Position numbers and translations under genes: made by a program. The notes beneath the pieces were generated by a model that made no database searches, was not told the origin of the DNA, and worked only from the letters and a program-made list of their open reading frames with translations. Below, in pieces: positions 43,913 through 53,924 of a stretch of DNA of 64,000 bases (position 1 is the first letter of the stretch; each line of letters opens with the position of its first letter). Origin of the DNA: Balneola sp. (GTDB lineage Bacteria > Bacteroidota > Rhodothermia > Balneolales > Balneolaceae). Location: positions 34,246 through 98,245 of the forward strand of contig NZQV01000005.1 of NCBI GenBank assembly GCA_002696035.1, in the 5' to 3' direction.

Positions 43913-46014
43913 TAACTTACAGTTTCTGCTTTATACCACATGGAGACCATGGTTTCAGCGATCAATAATAACAATCCTGCCAGCATAAACCAGCTCCAGA
44001 TCTCTTTCCCAAAGCCTGATGCCATGATCTCCCCCGCCAGATTTTCCTCATCAATATCTGTGGCATTTATCCAGTTTATGTCGGCATCGTCCATCACAGC
44101 TTCAAGCCGGTCTTCATCTGTTTCGCTGAATACTGATTCCTCAAAAGGCAAATTGGCTGATAATACAAACGTTCGGTTTTCATCTGTGAGGGTGACCCAT
44201 CCGGGCGTCCATTCGGTTGCGGGATATCGAACTCTGATACCGGCCGGCACTACATCTGTTGTGGGCTTGATGACATCATTCCCGGTTTCAATAACGGCAT
44301 TCTCAGCATCAATATTTCCTTGCCAGCTAAATGCATTTCCAAGCTGATGATCTGCAAATCCACCCTCATCAGAAGATGCCGAATACAGCAGCATTCGGTA
44401 ATAGAATGGAGCAAAAAGTGGCTTCACGGCAAAGTTGGACCAGCCGGGATCGTTCCCAAATGCTGAAACCAGTATCGTGCCCTGTCCCACCCGTTTTTCA
44501 TGAACAGCAACATCTCCATTATTCATGGTCAGAAGATCAAAACTTGTGCCCGAACCGCCAGTGAGCAATTTATAGTAATAGTAGATATCGGGAGTGGAGA
44601 AACGCAATTCCTCATCCTGTTCGCGTTCAAAAAGTCCGGAAAAAGCGGGGTGATCTTCCAGGATCTCATCGGCCCGTGCAATGGATTGAAACGAAGCATA
44701 TTCGCCCTGCAATCCTCCAAATCGCCCTACATTAAATTCTGACAGAAATGCGTTGTAGTTACCGAGTTCTCCCTGTTCGGATGGGAAAAAGAGAATTCCA
44801 CCTCCGTTCTGTGCAAAATCCTGAAGAGCCGAAAAACTATATTCCGGAATGCTTTCGAGTCCGTCCAAAAGTACAGCATCAAATCCTGATAGATTTACCG
44901 TTTCGAGGATATCCGTGGATTCTTGCCTGTAGTTAAGCTGAGCATCATTTTCGCCCGCAGCACGTAGCATGGCACCGGTATAGGATATAAACTCCGGGGA
45001 GGATTCCTCCTCACTTACCCAAAGTATATTTCTCTTCTCAGGAACCTGTACCGTAAAATAGTGTTCGTTGTCAGGCTGAAATTCATCTCCTTCAACCACG
45101 ATCTTCCCTTTGGCAGACCCCGTTTGTGACGGCGAAACCTCAAAACTGAATGTCTTTCGTTCATTGGCTTGAAGGGATACCGAGTACTGTCCGGCGTTTT
45201 CATCTTCAAATTCCAGAGACACAAACTGGTTGGCTGCGGCCACATCACTTTCGTTGGCTAATTCCACATTCAGCGTAAAGGGAATATTCACCCCAAACAT
45301 ATTTGTATTGGCTGTTACGGCGGTTACTACGGTATTTTGCACCTCAACCTCGCCCACATCAATTACTGAGAAACTTATATCCTCCATGTCCAGCTCCTCC
45401 AGTTTATGCAGCTGACTTTGTTGACCATCCGTGATAATGAATACGTTTTTAACCTGATATGGAGCCTCCTGAATGGCCTCTAACAATGCCCCCAGTCGAT
45501 TGGAGATATAATTTCCAGCCGGCTCAATTTCCGATTCATTCACGGACCGGTTGAAATTAGCCGCGTTCAAAATATTGGAAAGCGGGGATTCTCCATTTGT
45601 GACCTGAAACATGAAACGGTCTTCATCTTTGGCAGATTCTGAGATCTTAAGAGAAAGCTCTTTGGCCTGATCAAAAAGCGGACCCTGAGAACCAATTCGC
45701 GACATGCTTATACTATTATCCAGTAAAACTGCGTTGAGAGCAGGTGCCTGTGCACTGCCACCACCTGATAGTGCAGGCGGTAAAAAAGGACGAGCAAGCA
45801 CCAGCGCCAGACAGGTAATGGCCAGCAACCGGAGGATCAATAACAGATACCGTTTGATCCGTATTCTTTTGATCGTGGTGTTCTTCAGTTCCCGAAAAAA
45901 GGCAAGTGTAGAAAATGATACCTTTTGTGGGCGTCTTAAATTCAACAAATGAATCAGCAATGGTAAGCCAACAGCTACCAAAGCAAATAAAAAAAGTGGG
46001 TTTAGAAAACTCAT
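43912..46014 (-). CDS. BatA-type membrane protein with von Willebrand-like domain
   Basis: 700 residues. The N-terminus is the BatA signature (MSFLNPLFLFALVAVGLPLLIHLLNLRRP would be one run; key parts are FLNPLFLFAL, PLLIHLLNL and RRPQKVSFSTLAFF). A second helix follows at about 58-80. A von Willebrand factor A-like domain (about 90-240) has a DNSISM metal site (D-x-S-x-S), followed by a long beta-rich region with a ThuA/glutamine-amidotransferase-like segment, and a final membrane helix at about 675-693. Bat proteins in Bacteroidota are linked to aerotolerance, but full batA-batE neighbours are absent here. It heads the group running toward aroA. Confidence 0.85.
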   Translation of the reverse strand: MSFLNPLFLFALVAVGLPLLIHLLNLRRPQKVSFSTLAFFRELKNTTIKRIRIKRYLLLILRLLAITCLALVLARPFLPPALSGGGSAQAPALNAVLLDNSISMSRIGSQGPLFDQAKELSLKISESAKDEDRFMFQVTNGESPLSNILNAANFNRSVNESEIEPAGNYISNRLGALLEAIQEAPYQVKNVFIITDGQQSQLHKLEELDMEDISFSVIDVGEVEVQNTVVTAVTANTNMFGVNIPFTLNVELANESDVAAANQFVSLEFEDENAGQYSVSLQANERKTFSFEVSPSQTGSAKGKIVVEGDEFQPDNEHYFTVQVPEKRNILWVSEEESSPEFISYTGAMLRAAGENDAQLNYRQESTDILETVNLSGFDAVLLDGLESIPEYSFSALQDFAQNGGGILFFPSEQGELGNYNAFLSEFNVGRFGGLQGEYASFQSIARADEILEDHPAFSGLFEREQDEELRFSTPDIYYYYKLLTGGSGTSFDLLTMNNGDVAVHEKRVGQGTILVSAFGNDPGWSNFAVKPLFAPFYYRMLLYSASSDEGGFADHQLGNAFSWQGNIDAENAVIETGNDVIKPTTDVVPAGIRVRYPATEWTPGWVTLTDENRTFVLSANLPFEESVFSETDEDRLEAVMDDADINWINATDIDEENLAGEIMASGFGKEIWSWFMLAGLLLLIAETMVSMWYKAETVS

Positions 46015-46118
46015 TTAGCGCTCAAAAAATGTTACCTTTCTTCTTTTTAACCGGAACTTTATTCCATGCCGGAAATTAGTCAATATAAACTGATACCTAA
46101 AACTGTTACTATTTATTG

Positions 46119-48755
46119 ATGCAACGTATTTCCCAACTATTCATTTTCTTTACGCTCATCCTTCTTATAACCGGTTGTTCATCAGAGGCTGACACAAACT
46201 GGATCAATCTGATCCCTCAAAACACATCCGTTGTTCTGGTTCCGGAGCAAGGTGTTAATGTACAGGATCTGCCGGCCAAAGAATATGCATCTTACCTGGA
46301 CGACCTCACCGCCTCCTCCATTCAACAAATTTCAGGTTTGGATGTTGAGATCGATAATCAGTTTCAGCTCAGGGCTTTGGCTTTATATCCGGCTACATCT
46401 ACCGAAGCCCGTTTTTTATGGGTCGCCGATGCGCCCTCAACGAACTTAAATAAATGGGCCACCCGCTTTTACCAGCCTTTCACACAAAATAACTACGATT
46501 TTAGCGGACATACCATTCACCGGCTGTTCTTTAATAAGAATGAGATCTTTGCCACACAGGTAGGCGCATGGCTGTTGATGTCCGAATCGAGCCTGGCTTT
46601 AGAAAATGCTGTTCGAACGTACGAGGGAGAAACCCCGGCAATTGCTTTCAATGACACTCCGCAAAGAGGATCGCTGATCGTTAACACTCCAGAACTTGAT
46701 CATTGGGTTGAACAGTTCGCCCAGGTCAGTCATCGTCCGTCTCTACTTAATAAATTAGAAGGTGCTGAACCCTTTTCAGTTTCGCTGGGCCAAAAAACTG
46801 ATACGACCCGCAATGTTGAGCTAAGTGCAAGCATTCCCCTGAGCTCAGACAACAGGTCTCCTTTGGTTGATGCCATTTCTTACACCAACAAACCGATGTC
46901 ACTGGATCGGCATATTGCATCTAATGCAGCCGCTTTTGCTGTTCTGCGATTGCCCCCACTCTCTGTACCGGCAGAGCCTTTTGGGGATTTCATCACGCCC
47001 CTGGACTCTCTTTTTCAGCGTGAAATTGAAACCTACCAGAGCCTGGCTAATACCCTGAATGATGAATTTGCTTTCGAGTCTTTTCCGGAATCAGGATTGC
47101 AATCTGCCGGTGAATTTTTGTTTATGCGGAAACTCCGCGACCGCAATGCCTTTCAGAGCAATCTCAATGAACTGGCGAACCGCGGATACCTCACCCGAAT
47201 TGATAATTCATATCAGGCAAGCAGTTCTATTCTGGGACAGTTGATCGGATCGGAATTAAGTACGCTGCGTGATTTTTACATCGGGTTTTCCAATGATGTA
47301 GTTGTGATCTCCAAACGAAAAGGCCTCGCCGAAAGCGTGAATTCCGATCGCATTCGCCGCCGTGTTATATATTACGAAGATTCCTATTCCGACATCCGCA
47401 ACACCATGCCCGAGGAGATCAGTGGTTTTTTCTGGGGTGATTCAGAACGATTTCTCCAATTTTTGAATCCCTTCTTAAAATCAAACAATATGGCTGAAGC
47501 ACTTGTACGCCGGTTTGATCTCACCACACTTACGATGCAAAGTCAGGATAATAGCATTGACATCACGCTGAAAACCTACTCCAGAGAAGGCTCCGTTCAG
47601 CCATACAACGAATTGTGGGTAGTGCCGCTTGCCAACACAGACTTGACCGGCAAACCCGTTTTAGGTGATATGATAGGAAGTTCCGCTGATGAGGTCGTTT
47701 TCTCTACCGAGAATGGACGCGTTTATGTGTTAGCAGCAGATGGCACAACTGCCATGCAGGCCTCAACCGGCGGGCTCACACCCATTGGAGGGCCACAACT
47801 TTATGACTGGTACGGCAACGGGTCCAACATCATATTTTTAGCAGCAGGATCTCAGATCTTTGCCTGGAACGAGGTGGGAGATCTTCTGCCCCAGTTCCCT
47901 CTGGACCTGGGAGTTCAAATTTCTGCGCCCATTTTAGTGCAGGATGTATTACGAAACGGCGTTCCTGAAATACTTGTAGCCACGGAAGACCGCAAAATTC
48001 ACGTACTTGATGCCCGCGGGGAAAATGTTCGCGGATGGCCTAAAAACACCAACGCTGCCGTGCGAACACAACCCGTCTTCGAAATACTGGAAGGCACCTG
48101 GAGCGTTTGGGCTTATGCTGAAAATGCCCTGCATAGCTGGCTGAGAAACGGTAACTCTCGTCCGGGTTACCCACAATTTATGAATGCCCGCTTTACAAGC
48201 TCTCCTCTAATTTATGATGATCAGATCATGGGAAGTGCTGCTGACGGGTACTTGTATTCTGTGGGAATTGAGCCTTTGTTTGATGACTCTCTGGCTACCA
48301 TCATTGCTGAAGATTCTATTTCCATCAACTCTCTGTATGTGGCCAACAGCGAGCTTACTTCAATTTCGCTACAGGAAAATGTTTTACTTAAAGACTCTAC
48401 CAACTTTTATCGGGAAGACCTCTTAGCAACACAAAGTGTAAATGGCTCCTTATTTCTTTACAACAGAAATGGAGAATTGAGATTCACCCAAAGCCTGGGG
48501 CAACCTGCCTCTCCAACCTTTACACCTGCACTCTACGATATCAACGCAGACCTGAATGAGGAGTTACTGGCTTTGGCAGATTTTGGTCGACTCTACGCCT
48601 GGGAAGTTCTTACCGGGAAACGTCTTTATAACATCCCTACTTCTGGAATGAAATACCCGATCATCGCAGATCTAAATGGCGATGGACAGAAGGAACTGAT
48701 AGCGCAAACACGAGAAGGCCTCCGCTGCTGGACGATAAATAGGGAACGGAATTAG
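46119..48755 (+). CDS. lipoprotein with C-terminal beta-propeller-like repeats
   Basis: 878 residues. A lipobox (LILLITGC, Cys at about 20) predicts an outer- or inner-membrane lipoprotein. Residues of about 25-480 are a mixed alpha/beta region I do not recognise; it carries long stretches typical of Bacteroidota-specific DUF families. Residues of about 490-878 hold repeated blades of the PQQ/VCBS type (GDMIGSSADEVVFSTENGRV, APILVQDVLRNGVPEILVAT, PIIADLNGDGQKELIAQTRE). The first ATG at 46119 follows a TTG at 46116; the ATG was chosen. It is divergent from the BatA-like gene by about 100 bases. Confidence 0.8.
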   Translation: MQRISQLFIFFTLILLITGCSSEADTNWINLIPQNTSVVLVPEQGVNVQDLPAKEYASYLDDLTASSIQQISGLDVEIDNQFQLRALALYPATSTEARFLWVADAPSTNLNKWATRFYQPFTQNNYDFSGHTIHRLFFNKNEIFATQVGAWLLMSESSLALENAVRTYEGETPAIAFNDTPQRGSLIVNTPELDHWVEQFAQVSHRPSLLNKLEGAEPFSVSLGQKTDTTRNVELSASIPLSSDNRSPLVDAISYTNKPMSLDRHIASNAAAFAVLRLPPLSVPAEPFGDFITPLDSLFQREIETYQSLANTLNDEFAFESFPESGLQSAGEFLFMRKLRDRNAFQSNLNELANRGYLTRIDNSYQASSSILGQLIGSELSTLRDFYIGFSNDVVVISKRKGLAESVNSDRIRRRVIYYEDSYSDIRNTMPEEISGFFWGDSERFLQFLNPFLKSNNMAEALVRRFDLTTLTMQSQDNSIDITLKTYSREGSVQPYNELWVVPLANTDLTGKPVLGDMIGSSADEVVFSTENGRVYVLAADGTTAMQASTGGLTPIGGPQLYDWYGNGSNIIFLAAGSQIFAWNEVGDLLPQFPLDLGVQISAPILVQDVLRNGVPEILVATEDRKIHVLDARGENVRGWPKNTNAAVRTQPVFEILEGTWSVWAYAENALHSWLRNGNSRPGYPQFMNARFTSSPLIYDDQIMGSAADGYLYSVGIEPLFDDSLATIIAEDSISINSLYVANSELTSISLQENVLLKDSTNFYREDLLATQSVNGSLFLYNRNGELRFTQSLGQPASPTFTPALYDINADLNEELLALADFGRLYAWEVLTGKRLYNIPTSGMKYPIIADLNGDGQKELIAQTREGLRCWTINRERN

Positions 48756-48851
48756 GCGATAATTAGGTGCAAGGTGTTAGGTTTTAGGTTCAAGTGTGGA
48801 CCTAATTCCCATACTGGCTCAAGCGTCCTTCTTGAGGCAACAGTTGTTCTG
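48756..48851. other. convergent intergenic region
   Basis: Between the lipoprotein gene and the TIGR01777 epimerase gene there is a 96-base gap with a weak stem CTCAAG-N7-CTTGAG (48818-48836), without a T run. No gene seen. Confidence 0.35.
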
Positions 48852-49751
48852 CTAATTTAGAATGTCTGCAAGGGCTTCTTCAAGCTCCTCGAACTGATAT
48901 TCGAAACCGGCAAGTTGTAGCTTTTTGGGCTGCATTCTAATACTGTCGGTTACCGGTTTGGCAGACTCTCCCAACACAATTCCCAACGCAAACTCCGGCA
49001 CTCTAAATACAGACGGACGATTCATCATTTCCCCAAGGGCTTCGGCAAATTCATTCATAGTAACCGGATTGGGAGCACATACATTATATGCACCTGAAAT
49101 CTCTTTATTGGTGATGGGAATTATGAGTGCCCTGCAAAGATCTATTCGGTGAATCCAGCTCATATATTGCTCACCCGAACCAACAGGACCTCCAACAAAA
49201 AACCTAAATGGAGTCAACATTTTTTCGAGTGCTCCACCGCCTTCCTCCAACACAATTCCAATCCGGGGATTGACTACACGCACTCCAAAATCTGAGGCTT
49301 TCTGAGATTCAGCTTCCCAGTTCTTACACACTTCTGCCAAAAAATCATCGGCAGATGAAGCCTCTTCTGTAAGCACCTCATCTCCCTTATCTCCATAGAT
49401 TCCCGATGCGGATGCCGATACAAAGACCTCCGGTCTATTTTCCGCTTTCCGCATTGCCTCAACCAGCGTTCGGGTGCTTTCCACACGGCTGTTCATGATG
49501 CGCTTTTTCACGGCATCGGTCCAGCGCTGACCAAACAAGTTTTCCCCTGCCAGGTTGATAACCGCATCCATCTCATTCATATGAACGGAAAGGTCATCAT
49601 CCCAACTCACAAACTGCTGGTTTTTCGCCGATTCGCTTTCGTATTTAGCCGGACTACGTGTGACAATTACCAGATTATGGCCCTCCTTCAAAAGCAACAT
49701 CCGAAGTTCTTCGCCAATAAAGCCGGTGCCACCGGTTATCAAAATATTCAT
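48852..49751 (-). CDS. TIGR01777-family NAD-dependent epimerase (YfcH-like)
   Basis: 299 residues of the SDR superfamily. The N-terminal nucleotide motif TGGTGFIGEEL is followed by DAVINLAGENLFGQRWTDAV (family signature) and VSASASGIYGDKGDEVLTEE, with YGxK-like spacing replaced by SGIYGDKG. The C-terminal part has SWIHRIDLCRALIIPI and a LLQ-like DUF1731 segment (MQPKKLQLAGFEYQFEEL). Its substrate is unknown in all members. The gene is followed by the dipeptide epimerase gene on the same strand, 70 bases apart. Confidence 0.92.
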   Translation of the reverse strand: MNILITGGTGFIGEELRMLLLKEGHNLVIVTRSPAKYESESAKNQQFVSWDDDLSVHMNEMDAVINLAGENLFGQRWTDAVKKRIMNSRVESTRTLVEAMRKAENRPEVFVSASASGIYGDKGDEVLTEEASSADDFLAEVCKNWEAESQKASDFGVRVVNPRIGIVLEEGGGALEKMLTPFRFFVGGPVGSGEQYMSWIHRIDLCRALIIPITNKEISGAYNVCAPNPVTMNEFAEALGEMMNRPSVFRVPEFALGIVLGESAKPVTDSIRMQPKKLQLAGFEYQFEELEEALADILN

Positions 49752-49821
49752 TCTGTTCGTGATTTTATTAAGACTTTATTGCTAAACCATTTATCAGGGT
49801 GAAAGCATTCAGTGCCATACG

Positions 49822-50856
49822 TTACAAAGATACTCTTTCCACCCCAAAGCCCGGTTCTTCAGAAAGGCAAACTCGATAGTCAGCATTCACCTTTAATCCT
49901 GAAAAAGGATCATTGGAAATGAGCAAGTGCCCATCCAGATCCGCATAATCAGCTTGTAGTGCAACGAGCGTTCCGGCCGCATTGGCCAGTGAGCTTTCGA
50001 TCATACATCCTATCATTACCTTCAGCTTCATTTTTTTTGCTTGTTGAATGACTTCACGTGCTTTTATCAAACTCCCAATTTTCATCAGTTTTATGTTGAT
50101 GATATGAAAAGCCTCAGCAATTTCTTCCAGGTTTTCGGTTCCGGTGAAACTTTCGTCTGCAGCCAGTGGCAGTGGCGACCATCCCTTCAATTTCTTCATC
50201 AGCTCTAACTCAGAAGCAGGCATCGGCTGTTCGATCAGTTCCACATTTTGGGTGGCTAAGAACTCAATTTCCCTTTTGGCCTGATCCACCGTTTTCCAGC
50301 CCTCGTTGGCATCAATCCGAAGTGGTTTATCGGTAACCTCTCGAATTGCCTCTATTATCTCCCGATCTTGGTCCGTGCCCAGCTTAATTTTATACACCGG
50401 AAATTCAGAAGCATCACGAACTTTCTGCTGCATTATCGAAGGTGAATCGATCCCAATGGTATAAGAAGTCACCGGCCCAACCGGAGATTCATGTCCCCAT
50501 AATTTCCAGAGTGACTGTTTTTGAGATTTGGCCCACCAGTCCAGCCACGCCATTTCGATAGCAGCTTGTGCTGAGTATACCACTGGTTTTTCCAGTTCAG
50601 CTATTGTTTGGGGAAGGGTTTCAGGAGCTTCAATTTCACCCCAAAAATGTGTGGGAATATTCTTGAAGTACTTGATAACTGTTTCGGAAGATTCCTTATA
50701 TCGAGAATTGGGACTCGCCTCTCCATAGCCCGTAATGCCATCTTTGGTGATGCTCAGAATGACTACGGGAACTTCGGATCGACTACTTCTGGAAATGGTA
50801 AAAACATTCTTTAGCCGGAGTGATACTGTTTCCCAATCTATCTCAAAATGAGACAT
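49822..50856 (-). CDS. L-Ala-D/L-Glu-type dipeptide epimerase
   Basis: 344 residues of the enolase superfamily, used in recycling cell-wall peptides. The capping domain (about 1-110) is followed by the barrel with YKIKLGTDQDREII (catalytic Lys), LRIDANEGW (metal Asp), ELIEQPMP, PLAADESF and IKLMKIGSLIKA. A GCMIESSLANAAGT segment near the end is typical. I chose the ATG at 50856; an upstream ATG at 50922 would add a Cys-rich stretch foreign to the family. The chosen start overlaps cdsA by 14 bases. Confidence 0.9.
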   Translation of the reverse strand: MSHFEIDWETVSLRLKNVFTISRSSRSEVPVVILSITKDGITGYGEASPNSRYKESSETVIKYFKNIPTHFWGEIEAPETLPQTIAELEKPVVYSAQAAIEMAWLDWWAKSQKQSLWKLWGHESPVGPVTSYTIGIDSPSIMQQKVRDASEFPVYKIKLGTDQDREIIEAIREVTDKPLRIDANEGWKTVDQAKREIEFLATQNVELIEQPMPASELELMKKLKGWSPLPLAADESFTGTENLEEIAEAFHIINIKLMKIGSLIKAREVIQQAKKMKLKVMIGCMIESSLANAAGTLVALQADYADLDGHLLISNDPFSGLKVNADYRVCLSEEPGFGVERVSL

Positions 50857-51664
50857 AACCAACTTTTTGGATGAATTGCAGATACACATACACGGCAGGA
50901 GCTGCAAGAAGCAGTGCATCAAACCGATCGAAAAAGCCGCCGTGTCCGGGCAGAAGAGAGGAAGAATCCTTGACTCCGGCTTTGCGCTTCATCTTGCTTT
51001 CAATGAGATCACCAATAGGACCGAATGTGCCAACCATCAAGATCAATGGGAGAGCTGCCGTCATTGTAAAACCGGAGTTCACCGGAATGGCATAAATGGC
51101 TATGGCCAATCCAACAAAGCATCCCACATAGCCGCTTAGAAATCCTTCCCAGGTTTTATTGGGGCTGATATTAGGAGCGAGTTTCCGTTTTCCGAATGAC
51201 TTTCCACCAAAATATGCGAATACATCTCCGCCCCATATCATCAGCATAGTGGCAATGGTGATCAAAAAGCCGAGCTCGTTTCCACCCATGTCCCGAAGCA
51301 GAATGAGGCATAGCACGCCGACAGGAGCATATAATCCTGCAAAAAAAGTAGTGCTCAATTTGGTGACACTTTCTTCAGAAGTATCAAAGGTTTGAATAGC
51401 GATGAAGGCAATCAGAATGATCACCCCAATTTCAAAAGCATAGGGAATGAAAGGAAAAAGCATCACCCATAAGCCAATGGTATATGGGAAGTACGTATCG
51501 GTAGGAACTCCGGATGAAGCCATCAAGCGGATCATTTCCTGCTGTACAAATAACCCGATCAAGATCATCAAGCCTTTGAAATACCAACCCCCAAGCCAGG
51601 TAATAGCAATAAATAATATGGCTGCAGGTACCGCAAAAAGAATGCGTTTTACTAATTCACTCAA
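50843..51664 (-). CDS. cdsA: phosphatidate cytidylyltransferase
   Basis: CdsA makes CDP-diacylglycerol, the precursor of most phospholipids. The 273-residue protein has seven to eight membrane helices and the family end signature SLLPGHGGFFDRFDALLLAA preceded by GDLIESKMKRKAGVKD. The central SPNKTWEGFLSGYVG and GDVFAYFGGKSFGK motifs agree. It lies between the DUF2007 gene (2 bases upstream) and the dipeptide epimerase gene. Confidence 0.97.
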   Translation of the reverse strand: MSELVKRILFAVPAAILFIAITWLGGWYFKGLMILIGLFVQQEMIRLMASSGVPTDTYFPYTIGLWVMLFPFIPYAFEIGVIILIAFIAIQTFDTSEESVTKLSTTFFAGLYAPVGVLCLILLRDMGGNELGFLITIATMLMIWGGDVFAYFGGKSFGKRKLAPNISPNKTWEGFLSGYVGCFVGLAIAIYAIPVNSGFTMTAALPLILMVGTFGPIGDLIESKMKRKAGVKDSSSLLPGHGGFFDRFDALLLAAPAVYVYLQFIQKVGYVSF

Positions 51665-51666
51665 GC

Positions 51667-51957
51667 TTACTCCTCTTCGTCAGCATCAAAATTAAAATCC
51701 GGATTCGACTCTTCCAGGTCAGCAAGGGCCTTCCGGGCTTTATCTTCATATTCATTGGGAACGTACAAATACACCATCGCCATTTCACCTACTGTTAAAC
51801 TATACGCGTGGTCTCTTTTGGAGAGGATATTAGAAGGGATCTTAAGATTTGACAAATAATTCTTAGCCATTTCTATTTCCAGATCGGTGCTTGCTTCCAG
51901 CACACACACCCAGTTATCGATATCGTTTGCTCTTGGGGAATTTGAGAAAAAACTCAT
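51667..51957 (-). CDS. small DUF2007-like protein
   Basis: 96 residues without membrane segments. The sequence pattern WVCVLEASTDLEIEMAKNYL then SNLKIPSNIL and VYLYVPNEYEDKARKALADL is typical of DUF2007, a domain of the GlnB-like fold suggested to act in signal transduction. The C-terminal third is acidic. Its stop is 2 bases before cdsA and its start overlaps the CPBP gene by 4 bases (ATGA). Confidence 0.75.
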   Translation of the reverse strand: MSFFSNSPRANDIDNWVCVLEASTDLEIEMAKNYLSNLKIPSNILSKRDHAYSLTVGEMAMVYLYVPNEYEDKARKALADLEESNPDFNFDADEEE

Positions 51958-52895
51958 GATGATTCTGTTTTCAAGCTTTTAAGATAATAGAGCAGGGCCA
52001 CTGTGGCACCCACACTTAATAAAACCATAATTACCGGGATATCCATTTCAGGCGTCACTTTCTGATCCAGCATTTCCGGATAAAAGTTACTGGCAATTAC
52101 TTGTCCACCATTGTTCACAAAATGAGCGACCATTGCGGGAATCAAGCTATCCGAAATATAGGTTAGATAGGCAAGAAAAACGCCCAGCGTGGCAAGCGGT
52201 AAAAAGTTTGATATCTGCAGATGATAAGCCCCAAAAATTGCTCCGGAAATCAAGATCGCAGCCACAATTCCCCAGCTCTTCTCAAAGGCTCGCTGTACGT
52301 AGCCACGGTACATCACCTCTTCACAGATGGCCGGAACTAATCCTATATGGAAAACGCCCATAAGCAGCACATTCTCTGATCTCAGAAAACTGGAGATCAT
52401 CTCGGCCATGGTTTCCTGCATCTCTGCCATAACTTCAGGTACCGGTACAAATGAATTCAGCCATCCCAAAAACAGGATCGTGGGTTGAGCTACAATAAAA
52501 AGAATAGCCCCTACGGATGTTACCTGCCAGGTATTTTTGGTAAATTTCAAACGAAGAAATTCCTTTCGCTCTCCCTTTACCGCATGCAGTTTTACGATGA
52601 GAAGAGTGGCCAATCCCATAATGAGAATTTGACCGGAGGAATTAGCAAGAAACAGGATGTCAAAATTACTATTCAATTCATCCATCATCGTCTGAGGATC
52701 CAGTGTTCCGGTAGTTGATAAAACACCGATCACGCCTACAACAGCACCTACAATGTTAAAAGCGACCAGGGCAAAAAATACCCAGCCTATAGCCATCCCC
52801 CAATGGGCAAAACCGTTACGTTCTACCCATGGAAGTGGTTTAGATTGTTCTGATATGTTTGAATTGTTGAAATAAGAAGGATCGTCCTGATTCAT
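51954..52895 (-). CDS. CPBP-family intramembrane metalloprotease
   Basis: 313 residues with about eight membrane helices. The CPBP motifs are all visible: motif 1 EEVMYRGYVQRAF at about residues 190-202, motif 2 FGAYHLQISNFLPL and motif 3 AMVAHFVNN. These glutamate and histidine residues build the metal-binding active site of the CAAX-protease/abortive-infection type. The substrate is unknown. It lies between the DUF4199-like gene (9 bases upstream) and the DUF2007 gene. Confidence 0.92.
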   Translation of the reverse strand: MNQDDPSYFNNSNISEQSKPLPWVERNGFAHWGMAIGWVFFALVAFNIVGAVVGVIGVLSTTGTLDPQTMMDELNSNFDILFLANSSGQILIMGLATLLIVKLHAVKGERKEFLRLKFTKNTWQVTSVGAILFIVAQPTILFLGWLNSFVPVPEVMAEMQETMAEMISSFLRSENVLLMGVFHIGLVPAICEEVMYRGYVQRAFEKSWGIVAAILISGAIFGAYHLQISNFLPLATLGVFLAYLTYISDSLIPAMVAHFVNNGGQVIASNFYPEMLDQKVTPEMDIPVIMVLLSVGATVALLYYLKSLKTESS

Positions 52896-52904
52896 TAACT
52901 GCTT

Positions 52905-53444
52905 TTACTCTTCGGAAGCAAACACTTTTGCTCCAATTAGTCCTGATATCACGTTCACAATGCCGAGTCCAATAAACATGTAAAGAGCTTCCATAAACAC
53001 GGAAGTTCCGCCTTCAAGACTTGCTATAGCTTGTTCTTTGGCTTCAGCGGGCATTTGCATGGCTTCCATATTTTGGATGTTCCAGTCAATGATAGCTTCT
53101 TCGAAACCAGGATCTATGAAACCCCAGATCTCGCCAATTAGCACAGCAAATACGGTTGCTATTGCACCCACCAAGAGTCCTATAAGGGCCCCTTTTCCGA
53201 TCTTATAATTTACATCAAAGGCTTTGGTATAATGCCAGTTTGCATATAAACCACCAAGTGCACCAATGAGGCACCCAATTGTAGAAAATAATTGAGCAGA
53301 ACTAAAAAATGAGCCCGTAGGTTCTGAGCCCAGAGTCATGTACCCCCCAATTAAATTGAAAGCTGTTACCACCACGGCCGTTATTAACGCCGCAATAATG
53401 ACCGAATTCCAATAGCTTGGGTTAGTTTGTTGTTGATCTTCCAT
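52905..53444 (-). CDS. DUF4199-like small membrane protein
   Basis: 179 residues with four predicted helices (about 14-34, 46-65, 83-105 and 150-172). The loop between the last two holds the charged segment GFEEAIIDWNIQNMEAMQMP and AEAKEQAIASLEGG, which resembles DUF4199 membrane proteins of Bacteroidota. Function unknown. It is encoded 3 bases after the DUF2085 gene in the same run. Confidence 0.65.
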   Translation of the reverse strand: MEDQQQTNPSYWNSVIIAALITAVVVTAFNLIGGYMTLGSEPTGSFFSSAQLFSTIGCLIGALGGLYANWHYTKAFDVNYKIGKGALIGLLVGAIATVFAVLIGEIWGFIDPGFEEAIIDWNIQNMEAMQMPAEAKEQAIASLEGGTSVFMEALYMFIGLGIVNVISGLIGAKVFASEE

Positions 53445-53447
53445 TTG

Positions 53448-53918
53448 TTACTCCGATTTGTTTATGGTGAAAAATTCATCAGCCAGTAAAATGACGATAC
53501 CTAAACTAAGGAGACCACCCAATACCAGCCTTGAGGTCATACTATTCGTCCAAATCCCGAAATAGTTTCCCAATACGTCAACTAAATTTAAGATAATAGC
53601 AGCAATTAACCAGTTCTTTTCTTTTTGGGTTGAACCGGAAGTTAAAACGGCAAAAGCAGGAAGCATCAGCCAGCCAATAAAAAACATCCCATAAATTCCC
53701 AGACAACGCGAACAAACCGCCATTTGCACCCCTGAAAGGTAATAGGAACGGAACGGATCCTGATGGCAAATACTATCAAAGATCTGATATTGCCAGGAAT
53801 TAAAAACAGCCGTACTCCCAAATAATCCGGGGCCTAAAGCAGCTAATCCCAACAAACCCGCACTCGCTAACACAGCGAAGAATAATACACGGTTTTGGAA
53901 AATCAGCCTTGCGGCCAT
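53448..53918 (-). CDS. DUF2085 membrane protein
   Basis: 156 residues with four helices. The DUF2085 signature CHQDPFRSYYLSG followed by MAVCSRCLGIYGMFF (about residues 52-80) contains three conserved cysteines (CHQ and CSRC), which suggests metal or redox binding. Function unknown. It lies 6 bases after the thioesterase gene. Confidence 0.87.
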   Translation of the reverse strand: MAARLIFQNRVLFFAVLASAGLLGLAALGPGLFGSTAVFNSWQYQIFDSICHQDPFRSYYLSGVQMAVCSRCLGIYGMFFIGWLMLPAFAVLTSGSTQKEKNWLIAAIILNLVDVLGNYFGIWTNSMTSRLVLGGLLSLGIVILLADEFFTINKSE

Positions 53919-53924
53919 CTTGTT

